64,000 nt of DNA from an uncultured Tropicimonas sp. (GTDB lineage Bacteria > Pseudomonadota > Alphaproteobacteria > Rhodobacterales > Rhodobacteraceae), in contig CANLZY010000021.1 of the NCBI GenBank assembly GCA_947495685.1, forward strand, positions 1 through 64,000, in the 5' to 3' direction. Below are positions 38,266-46,256 of the stretch, piece after piece. Position 1 is the stretch's first letter; every line of letters starts with the position of its first letter. The notes beneath the pieces are model-generated. The model was given only the letters and a program-made list of their open reading frames with translations. It did not search any database and was not told the DNA's origin. Position numbers and translations under genes: made by a program.

Positions 38266-39560
38266 TGCTGATCGGAGTGATTGCAGACGACTTTACCGGC
38301 GCTAGCGACATTGCGAACACGCTGGCCAAGGGCGTTGCCCCGGAGGGCGGGCTGCTGACGGCGCAGTTTCCCGGGATTCCGGATGGGCCTGCGCCGGAGG
38401 AGGTCGAAGCGGGTGTGGTCTCGCTCAAGAGCCGCTCGGCCGCCGTGGAGGAGGCCATCTCGGACTCGCTGGCCGCCCTGAACTGGCTCATCGCGCAGGG
38501 ATGCCAGCAGATCCTCTTCAAGTATTGTTCGACCTTCGATTCCACGTCCGACGGCAATATCGGGCCCGTCGCCGAGGCGCTGGCAGAGGCCCTTGACGCA
38601 AGGGGTGTTGTTGTCTGCCCGGCGTTCCCCACGACCGGGCGCACGATCTACCAGGGCCACCTGTTCGTGTTCGACAAGCTCCTGAGCGAAAGCGGGATGC
38701 AGACCCACCCGCTGACCCCGATGACCGATCCGGACATCCGCCGCTTCCTCGCGCTCCAGTGCAGGGGCGCGGTCGGGCATGTGTCGATGTCGGAGGTCCG
38801 GGGAGGGCCGCTGCGCGTGGCCGCCTCGCTGGCTGCCGAGGCCGACAAGGGTGCAACACTCTGCGTGGTGGACGCGATCTCGGACGGCGACCTTCTGACA
38901 ATCGGCGCGGCCATCGCCGATGCGCCGCTCGTCACGGGCGGTTCCGGCATTGCGCTGGGCCTGCCGCGGAATTTCGTTCGCCGTGGAGCGGCCACGGGCG
39001 GAGCGAGCGCGTTTCAGCCGGTTTCCGGGCCTGAAGCGATCCTCGCGGGCTCCTGCTCCGGGGCGACGCGCGGACAGATCGACCTGCATGCGAAGAGCCA
39101 CCCGGTGTATCCGATCGATGTGCCCGCGGTCATGTCCGGCGAGGTGACAGCCGCAACGCTGGCCGGTTTCATGGCCGATCATGTCGGGCAGGCACCGCTG
39201 GCGTATTCGTCCGGCTCCCCGGAACAGGTGGCGGCGCTGCAGGACAGGTTTGGCCGCGAGACCGTCTCGGCCAGGCTGGACGCGTTGTTTGCCGACACCG
39301 CCCGGGACCTGCTGTGCCGGGGCTATCGCCGGATCGTTGTAGCGGGGGGCGAGACCTCTGGCGCCGTGGCGCAGGCTGTTGCGGGGGCGCTTGGTTCGCC
39401 AACCATGTTGATCGGCCCGGAGATCGATCCCGGCGTGCCGGTCCTGACATTGGGCGCAGAGGCCCCGATTGCGCTGGCGCTCAAGTCGGGGAATTTCGGC
39501 GCCCCGGATTTCTTTGCAAAGGCGCTTGCCGTCATGGGAGGTATCCGTGACCACGCCTGA
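38265..39560 (+). CDS. DUF1537 four-carbon acid sugar kinase family protein
   Basis: 431 residues of the DUF1537 family, whose characterised members phosphorylate tetronate and other acid sugars (3-oxo-tetronate 4-kinase OtnK, erythronate kinases). N-terminal sequence IADDFTGASDIANTLAKG is the DUF1537 signature; KYCSTFDSTSDGNIGPVAEALAEAL and PAFPTTGRTIYQGHLFV follow; the C-terminal nucleotide site has VAGGETSGAVAQAVAGAL. In OtnK operons the kinase is followed by OtnC (class II aldolase/decarboxylase) and here the next frame is indeed an OtnC-like remnant. Substrate of this paralogue unknown. Confidence 0.9.
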   Translation: MLIGVIADDFTGASDIANTLAKGVAPEGGLLTAQFPGIPDGPAPEEVEAGVVSLKSRSAAVEEAISDSLAALNWLIAQGCQQILFKYCSTFDSTSDGNIGPVAEALAEALDARGVVVCPAFPTTGRTIYQGHLFVFDKLLSESGMQTHPLTPMTDPDIRRFLALQCRGAVGHVSMSEVRGGPLRVAASLAAEADKGATLCVVDAISDGDLLTIGAAIADAPLVTGGSGIALGLPRNFVRRGAATGGASAFQPVSGPEAILAGSCSGATRGQIDLHAKSHPVYPIDVPAVMSGEVTAATLAGFMADHVGQAPLAYSSGSPEQVAALQDRFGRETVSARLDALFADTARDLLCRGYRRIVVAGGETSGAVAQAVAGALGSPTMLIGPEIDPGVPVLTLGAEAPIALALKSGNFGAPDFFAKALAVMGGIRDHA

Positions 39561-39747
39561 CTGTCGGCTGCGGGAGCACGGGGCGCCGCCGTGCCGGTCG
39601 CTGATTGAACGTGGCTGCTCGGCCGTCAATACGGCGGAAGCGCTGGAAGGCATCGCGCCGCTGCTGATCGCGCCGCGCGGTGTGCCGACCCGGATGCTGT
39701 CGGGCGGGACCGCCGCCGACTTGAAACCCACCTTCGGACCCATGTGA
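39547..39747 (+). pseudogene. OtnC-like class II aldolase, N-terminal remnant
   Basis: A 66-codon frame from a GTG that overlaps the kinase stop by 14 bases. It contains LREHGAPPCRSLIERG, close to the start of 3-oxo-tetronate 4-phosphate decarboxylases (LR..CRLGRSLFERG), and then unrelated sequence. Intact OtnC has about 210 residues with zinc histidines; none of that is present. The gene order kinase-OtnC fits its previous role. Read as a truncated pseudogene, on motif recall only. Confidence 0.45.
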
Positions 39748-39755
39748 GGACAAAG

Positions 39756-40229
39756 ATGAAAACCGCAGACCTGATTGATTCCCACGCCAGCAAGCTGACG
39801 CTGGTGCACCTTCCGTTCCGCAAGTTCGGTGCCAAGGCCGTGTTCCGCGGCCAGGTGCAGACCGTGAAGTGCTTTGAAGACAACACCGAAGTTCGCGCGC
39901 AGCTGGAGCAGCCGGGCGAGGGCCGTATCCTGGTGGTCGACGGCGGCGGGTCCACCCGGATTGCGCTGCTCGGGGACATCCTTGCCGATCTTGCGATCAC
40001 GTCCGGCTGGGCCGGGATCGTGATAAACGGTGCGATCCGCGACAGTGTCGAGATCGATGGCATGGACACGACCGTCTTTGCGCTCGCCACCTCGCCGGTC
40101 AAAAGCGCCAAGGAAGGCTGGGGCAAGGTCGGGTGCCCGATCAGTTTCGGCGGCGTTGCCTTCAAGCCGGGTGGCTGGATCTATGGCGATGCCGACGGCG
40201 TGCTCTACAGCGATGAAGAGCTGGCCTGA
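39756..40229 (+). CDS. RraA-like 4-hydroxy-4-methyl-2-oxoglutarate aldolase family protein
   Basis: 157 residues, the short RraA/HMG aldolase type. The full fold is visible: TADLIDSHASKLTLVHLPFRKFG, VQTVKCFEDNTEVRAQLEQPGEGRILVVDGGGSTRIALLGDILADLA, WAGIVINGAIRDSVEIDGMD (Arg95-Asp96, the metal- and substrate-binding pair of the aldolase), and FGGVAFKPGGWIYGDADGVLYS. Aldolase members cleave 4-hydroxy-2-oxo acids into pyruvate plus an oxo acid and decarboxylate oxaloacetate; other members lack activity and inhibit RNase E. Chosen as an enzyme because the catalytic pair is intact and it lies in a catabolic operon. Ribosome binding site TGAGGA precedes the ATG at 39756. Confidence 0.82.
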   Translation: MKTADLIDSHASKLTLVHLPFRKFGAKAVFRGQVQTVKCFEDNTEVRAQLEQPGEGRILVVDGGGSTRIALLGDILADLAITSGWAGIVINGAIRDSVEIDGMDTTVFALATSPVKSAKEGWGKVGCPISFGGVAFKPGGWIYGDADGVLYSDEELA

Positions 40230-40247
40230 CGGCCAGAAGGGGGCGGC

Positions 40248-42845
40248 ATGCTGCGCGAGATCCGGATCGAAACGGCCTTCGGGCCCTTGGCCTGCACCGA
40301 TCTGCGCGGACTCCTGGGGGCGCGGATCGCGCGCCTCCCCCATGTGCTCCGCCTGCTGTCGGAAAACCACCTCCGGTCAACGGGAGAGGCCGCGCCGTTG
40401 CTGGACGCGCTTGATGCCTGGCTGGACGGGCACCGGAGCGGATTCGAGTTCCGGTTCCAACCCAATCGCCTGCTGATGCACGACACGACCTGCACCCCGG
40501 CGCTGGCCGATATCGCGGGCCTGAGGGATGCGCTGGCGGAGGTCGGGCAGGACCCGGAAATCCTCTCTCCGGTGCTGCCGGTCGAGGTTTCCGTCGATCA
40601 CTCGCTGGCTGTGGATCGTTACGCCGTGCCGGAGGCCTTCGAGATCAACCGCAGCAACGAGATCCGGCGCAATGCCGAGCGCTATGGCTTCCTGAAATGG
40701 GCCTCGCGGACCATGGATACGGTGCGGGTCAACCCGCCGGGCACTGGCATCATGCACACGATCAACCTTGAGCAACTGGCGACGGTTCTGGAGGTTGGAG
40801 ACGACGGCACGGCGCATCCCGACATGTTGCTGGGCACCGACAGCCATACGCCCATGATCAACGGAATTGGCGTTCTGGGCTGGGGGGTTGGCGGGCTGGA
40901 GGCCGAGAGCGTCATGTTCGGTCAGGCGGCGTCGCTTGCCATGCCGGAGGTCGTGGGAGTGCGGCTGGAGGGCGGGCTTCCGGCCGGAACGCTCTCGACC
41001 GACCTTGCGCTCGAGGTGACCCACCAGCTGCGCACACTTGGCGTGGCGGGCGCCTTTGTCGAGTTTTTCGGCCCCGGTGTGGCGGAGCTGACGGCGGACG
41101 ACCGGGCGGTTCTGGCCAACATGGCGCCGGAGTACGGTGCCTCCACCGGGTTCTTTCCGGCGGACGGGGCGACGGTTGCCTATCTGGAGCGCACGGGGCG
41201 ACCGGTTTCCTTGACGGGGGCGGTGGAGCCGGTGTTCCGTGCAATGGGGCTCTGGTTCGACCCGGAGGACCGCCCCCATTTCGACCGTGAGATCTGCATT
41301 GATCTGGGGGCGCTTGCTCCGCTGATCGCGGGGCCCCGTCGCCCCCAGGACCGCCGGTCGCCGAAGGAGGCGGCCCCGGCGATCGAGGCGGCAATCGGGC
41401 GGGCGTTGCGGGATGAGGACGGCAGCGACGTTCCCGATGGCGCGGTCGGGGTTGCCGCCATCACCTCCTGCACGAACACTTCCGATCCGCGCCTGCTGAT
41501 CGCGGCTGGGTTGCTTGCGCGACAGGCGCGGGCGAAGGGGCTGAGACCACCGGATTGGGTCAAGACCTCGCTCGCGCCCGGCTCGCCGTCCGCGCGCGCC
41601 TATCTGGAGCGTGCCGGCCTGTTGCAGGACCTTGCCGCCGTCGGGTTCGACATTGTCGGCCATGGCTGCACAACCTGCATCGGCAATTCCGGCCCCTTGC
41701 CGGATGTGATCGAGGCGGCGCTTGGTCAGGGACAGGCCGTGGCCGCCGTGCTGTCCGGCAACCGGAACTTTCCCGGTCGGGTTCACCCCAAGCTTGACCT
41801 CGCCTATCTTGCCTCTCCGCCGCTTGTCATCGCCTATGCGCTCAGGGGGCATGTGCATGGAGATGTCCTGAGCGACCCGCTGGGGACCGATCCTGCCGGG
41901 CATCCCGTCACGCTGAAAGATATCTGGCCGACCCGCGACGAGGTCGATGCGGCCATGGCGGTCGGCTTCAGGGTGACGGATGTCCCGTTGGCGTTCGACG
42001 CCGCGTGGAAGAGCAAGGCCTGGGATGCGATCGATGCCCCGGACACGGCGCGGTTTCCGTGGAATCCGGCCTCGCGCAACCTGCGCCGACCGAAGTTCGC
42101 GTCCTTTGAGGAAACCAGTCGGCTCGGACGGTATCGCGCCCAGCCGTTGATGGTGCTGGGCGACGACATGACAACCGATCACATCTCTCCGGCGGGGTGG
42201 ATCGACCCGGACAGCGCGGCCGGACAGTGGCTGATCGCACGGGGCGGCACCCCGAATGACCTGAACGTCTACGCTTCCTATCGAGGGAACTGGGAAGTGA
42301 TGCTGCGCGGGCTGTTCACCAATCGGCTGGCGCGAAACTATCTCGCCCCGGACCTGCCGCCAGCGCATACGGTGACCGAAGAGGGGGGGGTCCTGCCTGT
42401 GCACGAAGCTGCCGAGCGTCTTCTGGCCCGGGATGTGCCGTCCGTGATCCTTGCCGGAGACCGATATGGCATGGGCTCCAGCCGTGACTGGGCTGCCAAG
42501 GGGGTGGCGCTTCTGGGACTGCGTGCAGTGATCGCGCGAAGTTTTGAGCGGATCCACCGTTCCAACCTCATCGGAATGGGGGTGCTGCCAATCGAGATCA
42601 TGGACGCGTTCAATCCGGCAACCGCCGGCATCCGGCCCACGGACCGGATCGAGGTTGACCTGAGCGCAGAGCACTTGTCGCCGCGCATCACCGTTCCGTT
42701 GAGATTTGTGCGGGCCGACGGAACCGTCACGGATATTGGGGCGAGGGCGGCAGTGGAAACCCGACAGGAGGTCGAGTTGCTTCGATGCGGCGGTGTGCTT
42801 GCCTCCATCCTGCACAAGACCGTAGAGAAAACCAAAGACGCATAG
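40248..42845 (+). CDS. Aconitase-family hydratase (AcnA/IRP1 type), probably a catabolic paralogue
   Basis: 865 residues. The [4Fe-4S] cysteines are present: AITSCTNTSDPRLLIAAG and GHGCTTCIGNSGPLPD. Substrate residues include the swivel-domain loop GDRYGMGSSRDWAAKGVALLGLRAVIARSFERIHRSNLIGMGVLP, where SSRDW binds substrate. N-terminal RFQPNRLLMHDTTCTPALADIAGLRDAL is of the AcnA type but shorter than a typical 890-residue AcnA. In this operon it follows the RraA-like gene and starts after an 18-base gap; the true TCA aconitase is expected elsewhere in the genome. A role on a citrate analogue is inferred from its position beside a tricarboxylate transporter and a beta-decarboxylating dehydrogenase. 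Confidence 0.87.
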   Translation: MLREIRIETAFGPLACTDLRGLLGARIARLPHVLRLLSENHLRSTGEAAPLLDALDAWLDGHRSGFEFRFQPNRLLMHDTTCTPALADIAGLRDALAEVGQDPEILSPVLPVEVSVDHSLAVDRYAVPEAFEINRSNEIRRNAERYGFLKWASRTMDTVRVNPPGTGIMHTINLEQLATVLEVGDDGTAHPDMLLGTDSHTPMINGIGVLGWGVGGLEAESVMFGQAASLAMPEVVGVRLEGGLPAGTLSTDLALEVTHQLRTLGVAGAFVEFFGPGVAELTADDRAVLANMAPEYGASTGFFPADGATVAYLERTGRPVSLTGAVEPVFRAMGLWFDPEDRPHFDREICIDLGALAPLIAGPRRPQDRRSPKEAAPAIEAAIGRALRDEDGSDVPDGAVGVAAITSCTNTSDPRLLIAAGLLARQARAKGLRPPDWVKTSLAPGSPSARAYLERAGLLQDLAAVGFDIVGHGCTTCIGNSGPLPDVIEAALGQGQAVAAVLSGNRNFPGRVHPKLDLAYLASPPLVIAYALRGHVHGDVLSDPLGTDPAGHPVTLKDIWPTRDEVDAAMAVGFRVTDVPLAFDAAWKSKAWDAIDAPDTARFPWNPASRNLRRPKFASFEETSRLGRYRAQPLMVLGDDMTTDHISPAGWIDPDSAAGQWLIARGGTPNDLNVYASYRGNWEVMLRGLFTNRLARNYLAPDLPPAHTVTEEGGVLPVHEAAERLLARDVPSVILAGDRYGMGSSRDWAAKGVALLGLRAVIARSFERIHRSNLIGMGVLPIEIMDAFNPATAGIRPTDRIEVDLSAEHLSPRITVPLRFVRADGTVTDIGARAAVETRQEVELLRCGGVLASILHKTVEKTKDA

Positions 42846-42951
42846 GGTTGTTTGCCCGACGGGGGCGTTGCCCAGGGTGCACGGATCGCTGGCGCTGCAT
42901 TCATTTTGGCAAGCAAAACCGATTTGATTGGAAAATCTCGCAATTCACGCT

Positions 42952-42968
42952 TAAATGAGTAGTCATAT
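42952..42968. promoter_or_regulatory. Candidate operator TAAATGAGTAGTCATAT at the second GntR gene
   Basis: A 17-base dyad (ATGAGTAGTCAT core, one position off perfect) that differs by one base from the palindrome at 44604-44620 when the latter is read on the opposite strand. It lies immediately before the best-supported start (GTG 43012) of a HutC-type regulator. Confidence 0.45.
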
Positions 42969-43011
42969 GCGATGGCGAACACCGCCAGATCGCAAGAAGG
43001 TGGATGAAAAC

Positions 43012-43746
43012 GTGGGACAGCCCCCTGCCAAGCAGAAGATCTACGACCATTTTGTCGACAGGATCCAGGGCGGTCAGATCGCCGCCGGCGAGCGCCTGCC
43101 AACGGAAATGGAGATAGCGGCGACGTTCGAGGTCAGCCGCTCGACGGTGCAGGCGGTGATGTCGCGCCTCAGCCACGAAGGTGTGGTGCGCAGGCATGCC
43201 GGGCGCGGCACCTTTGCCTGCCGGGCCGAAGACGAGATGCGCATCAAGGTCAATCTCGATATCCACAATATCCAGTCCTTCGAAAGCGAGATTGCCGTCC
43301 AGGGCGACAAGGTGGATTACAAGCTGCTCTCCTTCGCCAAGGTGCCGCCCTCGGCGCGGGCGGCGGAAAAACTGGGAATCGACCCCGCCGAAGAGGTCTT
43401 TGCCCTGCACCGGCTGCGGTTTGTCGGGGGCGAGTGCATCGGCTCGGAACTGCGGTTCTTTTCACCGAAGATCACATTGAATATCGGCGTCGCGGACCTT
43501 GAGGCGCGCGGGGCGCATTCGATTGTTGAAGACTGCCTTGGCATTCGGATCGGGCGCGTCGACGCGGTGTTGCGGGCGACGATTGCCGAGCCCGAGGCGG
43601 CGGAACGCATGGGAATCGCGGCTGGCGCCCCCCTTCTCGTGCGCTCTCACACGCTGTTCTCGGAGGCGGATCAGGTGATCCTGCACGGCGAGTCGTTCTA
43701 CGTGGAACCCTTCTCCTTCCGCTATTCGGCCAGCCTCCGGGGCTGA
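43012..43746 (+). CDS. GntR-family regulator, HutC subfamily (UTRA domain)
   Basis: About 244 residues. The N-terminal winged helix reads QKIYDHFVDRIQGGQIAAGERLPTEMEIAATFEVSRSTVQAVMSRLSHEGVVRRHAGRGTFACR; the UTRA sensor domain follows (PPSARAAEKLGIDPAEEVFALHRLRFVGGECIGSELRFFSPKI; LVRSHTLFSEADQVILHGESFYVEPFSF). The frame is open from 42955, but the ATGs there have no ribosome binding site and would put the start inside a palindrome that looks like an operator; GTG 43012 has AAGG upstream and is chosen. It divides two halves of the island and ends five bases before the convergent amidohydrolase stop. Confidence 0.86.
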   Translation: MGQPPAKQKIYDHFVDRIQGGQIAAGERLPTEMEIAATFEVSRSTVQAVMSRLSHEGVVRRHAGRGTFACRAEDEMRIKVNLDIHNIQSFESEIAVQGDKVDYKLLSFAKVPPSARAAEKLGIDPAEEVFALHRLRFVGGECIGSELRFFSPKITLNIGVADLEARGAHSIVEDCLGIRIGRVDAVLRATIAEPEAAERMGIAAGAPLLVRSHTLFSEADQVILHGESFYVEPFSFRYSASLRG

Positions 43747-43750
43747 GGCG

Positions 43751-44617
43751 TCAGAATCCGAAGAGCGCGGCCGGGGTGTGCCACAGGATCTCGGCCAGTT
43801 GGTCGGGGGTGCCGGCCCACCTCTCGAGATCGACGAGACTCTCAGTATCATCAATGGCTTGAAATGGTTCGGTCTCGTTAAGGGGGCGCGTGGCCCGGTC
43901 GCTGGACTTGCCCGTATGCGGCCAGTCGCTGCCCCAGATCGTGCGGCCCCGCGCTGCCGACAGGAACCGTGGCACGATGGCGTCCATGTCCGTCCGGTCG
44001 GCGGCGTAGTTGGTTGCACGGCAGGCGCCCGAGGTTTTCAGGATGACATTCGGCAGAAGCAGGATCTCCTGCATGGTGTCGATATCCGCGGCCAGGGTTT
44101 TGCTGTCTGTCTTGAAGCCGCCAAAATGGTCCAGGATGATCGGGCGCCCCAAGCGTGCCAGATCGTTTCGAAGGCTGGCCAGCAGATGGAGCGGGGCGAA
44201 GACTTCCAGCAGCAGGTCTGTCCCGCGAAGGCATCGGTCCAGCGCCTGCACCTGGTCTCGGGCGGTTTCGGCTGCATTGACGCCGCTGGTCTTGAAGTTC
44301 GCCCGAAGCCCCCTGACGCCCGCGCGGCGCATCCCGGCGATCTCTTCCGGGCCGGTCCGGGCGGGATCGATGACGGCAATCGCACGCGCGCGGTCGCGGC
44401 CCAACGCTGCAACCGCGGCCAACGTCGCGCGATTGTCGGACCCATAGGGACTCGGTTGCACGATGACCACGCGTGTCGCGCTGAGTCGCTCAAGGTGCGC
44501 TTCCAGCATTTCGACATCCGCCCGTCCGGGGGTGTAGCTGCGTTCGGAAACGTAGGCGTGGCTTTCCGGAAGGAAAACATGCACATGCGAGTCGATCCGT
44601 TCAATATGAGTACTCAT
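43751..44617 (-). CDS. Amidohydrolase-family lactonase, LigI (2-pyrone-4,6-dicarboxylate hydrolase)-like
   Basis: 288 residues of the amidohydrolase TIM-barrel type. The first motif is RIDSHVHVFLPESHAYVSERSYTPGRADVEMLEAHLERL, followed by VVIVQPSPYGSDNRATLAAVAALG, VRGLRANFKTSG, PIILDHFGGF and the closing TIWGSDWPHTG. This combination (HVHVF, VQPSPYG, LDHFG, GSDWPH) is that of LigI and of the sugar-lactone hydrolases/isomerases related to it, which work on a lactone or pyrone dicarboxylate and need no metal. ATG 44617 has AAGGA nine bases upstream; it lies inside the palindrome at 44604-44620. Divergent from the SMP-30 gene. Confidence 0.85.
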   Translation of the reverse strand: MSTHIERIDSHVHVFLPESHAYVSERSYTPGRADVEMLEAHLERLSATRVVIVQPSPYGSDNRATLAAVAALGRDRARAIAVIDPARTGPEEIAGMRRAGVRGLRANFKTSGVNAAETARDQVQALDRCLRGTDLLLEVFAPLHLLASLRNDLARLGRPIILDHFGGFKTDSKTLAADIDTMQEILLLPNVILKTSGACRATNYAADRTDMDAIVPRFLSAARGRTIWGSDWPHTGKSSDRATRPLNETEPFQAIDDTESLVDLERWAGTPDQLAEILWHTPAALFGF

Positions 44618-44620
44618 TTA
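44604..44620. promoter_or_regulatory. Candidate operator ATATGAGTACTCATTTA between lactonase and SMP-30 genes
   Basis: The core ATGAGTACTCAT is a perfect 12-base palindrome. It covers the start codon of the lactonase gene and lies in the roughly 40-80 base divergent promoter shared with the SMP-30 gene. Near-identical to the site at 42952-42968 in front of the HutC-type gntR, so it may be that regulator's operator. Confidence 0.5.
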
Positions 44621-44700
44621 CGCATCCTTGTAGACAAAGTTGTTGCCGTCGCCAAAAATTGCACCTATCGTCAGAAAAAATCAATCCTGATGTGGACGCC

Positions 44701-45630
44701 ATGTTTTTTGCAACGCCTCCCGATGTCACCGCAGAAGTCTTCGCCCGGGTTCCCGAGGAGCTTGCGCCGGATGCGCATTCGGCATGGGGGCAAACGCAAC
44801 ACCCCGGAAAGTCGTTTCGTGCCTTCCTGGAAGGGCCGTCCTTTGACCGGCAAGGCAATCTGTACTGCGTCGATATCTGCCACGGGCGCATCCTCAAATG
44901 CGATCCTGCCGGGGAGTTCTCGGTGGTTGCGCACTATGATGGCGAGCCCAACGGTCTCAAGATCCACCGCGACGGCCGGATCTTCGTGGCGGACCATGCC
45001 CATGGCATCATGGTGGTCGATCCGGAAAACGGCCGGGTCGAGCCGTTCCTGACCCGCCCCGGGCTTGAGCGTTTCTATGGGTTGAACGACCTGCATTTTG
45101 CCTCGAACGGGGATCTTTACTTCACCGATCAGGGGCAAAGCGGTTTGCACGCCGCCTATGGGCGCCTGTTCCGCCTGACCGAGGCTGGCGAATTGACCTG
45201 CCTTATCGACAACATTCCGAGCCCGAACGGGTTGGTCTTCAACGAGACCGAAAGCCAGCTCTACCTTGCCGTGACCCGCATGAACGCGGTCTGGCGCATC
45301 CGTTTCCTCCCCGACGGCAAGACCGTCGCCAAGTCCGGCACCTTCATCCAGCTTTCGGGCGGGATGGCGGGGCCGGACGGTTTGGCGCTCGGGGAGAACG
45401 GCGAGCTGATCATCGGGCACATGGGGCTCGGGACGGTCTGGGTCATGTCCCGGCTTGGGGAGCCGCTGCTGCGCATCCGTTCCCCCGAAGGCATCCTGAC
45501 GGCGAACTGCGCCTTTGGCGGGCCCGAGGGCAGGCACCTCTATATCACCGAGGCCGAGAGTTCATCGATCCTTCGGGTCGAGCTGCCATTCGCAGGCAAA
45601 CAGATGTTTGCCCACACACAGGAAACGTGA
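44701..45630 (+). CDS. SMP-30/gluconolactonase-family lactonase
   Basis: About 309 residues. Six-bladed beta-propeller hydrolase: FLEGPSFDRQGNLYCVDICHGRILKCDPAGEFSVVAHYDGEPNGLKIHRDGRIFVADHAHGIMVVD gives blades 1-2, with the metal-binding glutamate near the start; RFYGLNDLHFASNGDLYFTDQG has the asparagine ligand; NIPSPNGLVFNETESQLYLAVTRMNAVWRI and the GPDGLALGENGEL repeat give the other ligands. Members open sugar-acid lactones. ATG 44701 is used; TTG 44659 is also open. Next to a LigI-like lactonase, so two lactone hydrolases are controlled together. Confidence 0.86.
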   Translation: MFFATPPDVTAEVFARVPEELAPDAHSAWGQTQHPGKSFRAFLEGPSFDRQGNLYCVDICHGRILKCDPAGEFSVVAHYDGEPNGLKIHRDGRIFVADHAHGIMVVDPENGRVEPFLTRPGLERFYGLNDLHFASNGDLYFTDQGQSGLHAAYGRLFRLTEAGELTCLIDNIPSPNGLVFNETESQLYLAVTRMNAVWRIRFLPDGKTVAKSGTFIQLSGGMAGPDGLALGENGELIIGHMGLGTVWVMSRLGEPLLRIRSPEGILTANCAFGGPEGRHLYITEAESSSILRVELPFAGKQMFAHTQET

Positions 45631-45710
45631 CGCGGCGGGTGTTGCAGGTGGCGTGAGACCTCACGGAGGAGGGCGCGCGCCGGCCCCGGTCGCATCGCAG
45701 GGAGGACGAA

Positions 45711-46256
45711 TTGATACGTTGGTTGGACAGGATGCTCTCGCTTGTCGAGAATACCATGATCGTCGTGCTGACCCTCGCAGGGCTCGCGATGGCGTTCTTG
45801 CAGGTGATCCTGCGCTATGTCTTCAATACCGGGTTGCACTGGCTCGAAGCCGGGCTGGTCACCGCGCTGATCTGGGCGATGCTGTTTGGTGCGTCGAAGG
45901 CCGTGAGCGAAGGCATTCACCCCCGTGTCGAACTGCTGCCGCTGATGGTCGGCCCCAGGGCCCGGGCGGTGCTCAATTTCCTCGCGCTCTTCGCGGCGAT
46001 GGCGCTGTCGGCCTATTTCTTCTGGGACGGATGGTTCTATGCCACCTTCCTGGACAAGATCAACGCGCTGCATCCCGAGTTGAACATCAAGCAGGTCTAC
46101 CCGTTCATGATCGTACCGATTGTGACGGCGCTCATCACGCTGCGCTATGGGCTGGTTGTCCTGACCCTGTTCTCGAACCCCTCCGCAGACCATCCGGACG
46201 CACATTTCCGCGACGTGGTGCGGGGCGATACCAAGCGCAAGGAGTCTGACCAGTGA
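45711..46256 (+). CDS. dctQ: TRAP transporter small membrane subunit (DctQ type)
   Basis: 181 residues with four predicted membrane segments (MIVVLTLAGLAMAFLQVILRYVF; WLEAGLVTALIWAMLFGASKAV; RAVLNFLALFAAMALSAYFFW; YPFMIVPIVTALITLRYGLVVLTL). The LQVILRYVF and HWLEAGLV pattern is the DctQ signature. The TTG at 45711 is nine bases after GGGAGGA and is taken as start. Stop overlaps dctM. Confidence 0.88.
   Translation: MIRWLDRMLSLVENTMIVVLTLAGLAMAFLQVILRYVFNTGLHWLEAGLVTALIWAMLFGASKAVSEGIHPRVELLPLMVGPRARAVLNFLALFAAMALSAYFFWDGWFYATFLDKINALHPELNIKQVYPFMIVPIVTALITLRYGLVVLTLFSNPSADHPDAHFRDVVRGDTKRKESDQ

Noticed and set aside
37938-40370. 810-residue minus-strand frame over the racemase-like, kinase and RraA-like genes
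   Set aside because: It spans three well-supported genes on the plus strand and has no motif; a shadow of GC-rich codon use.
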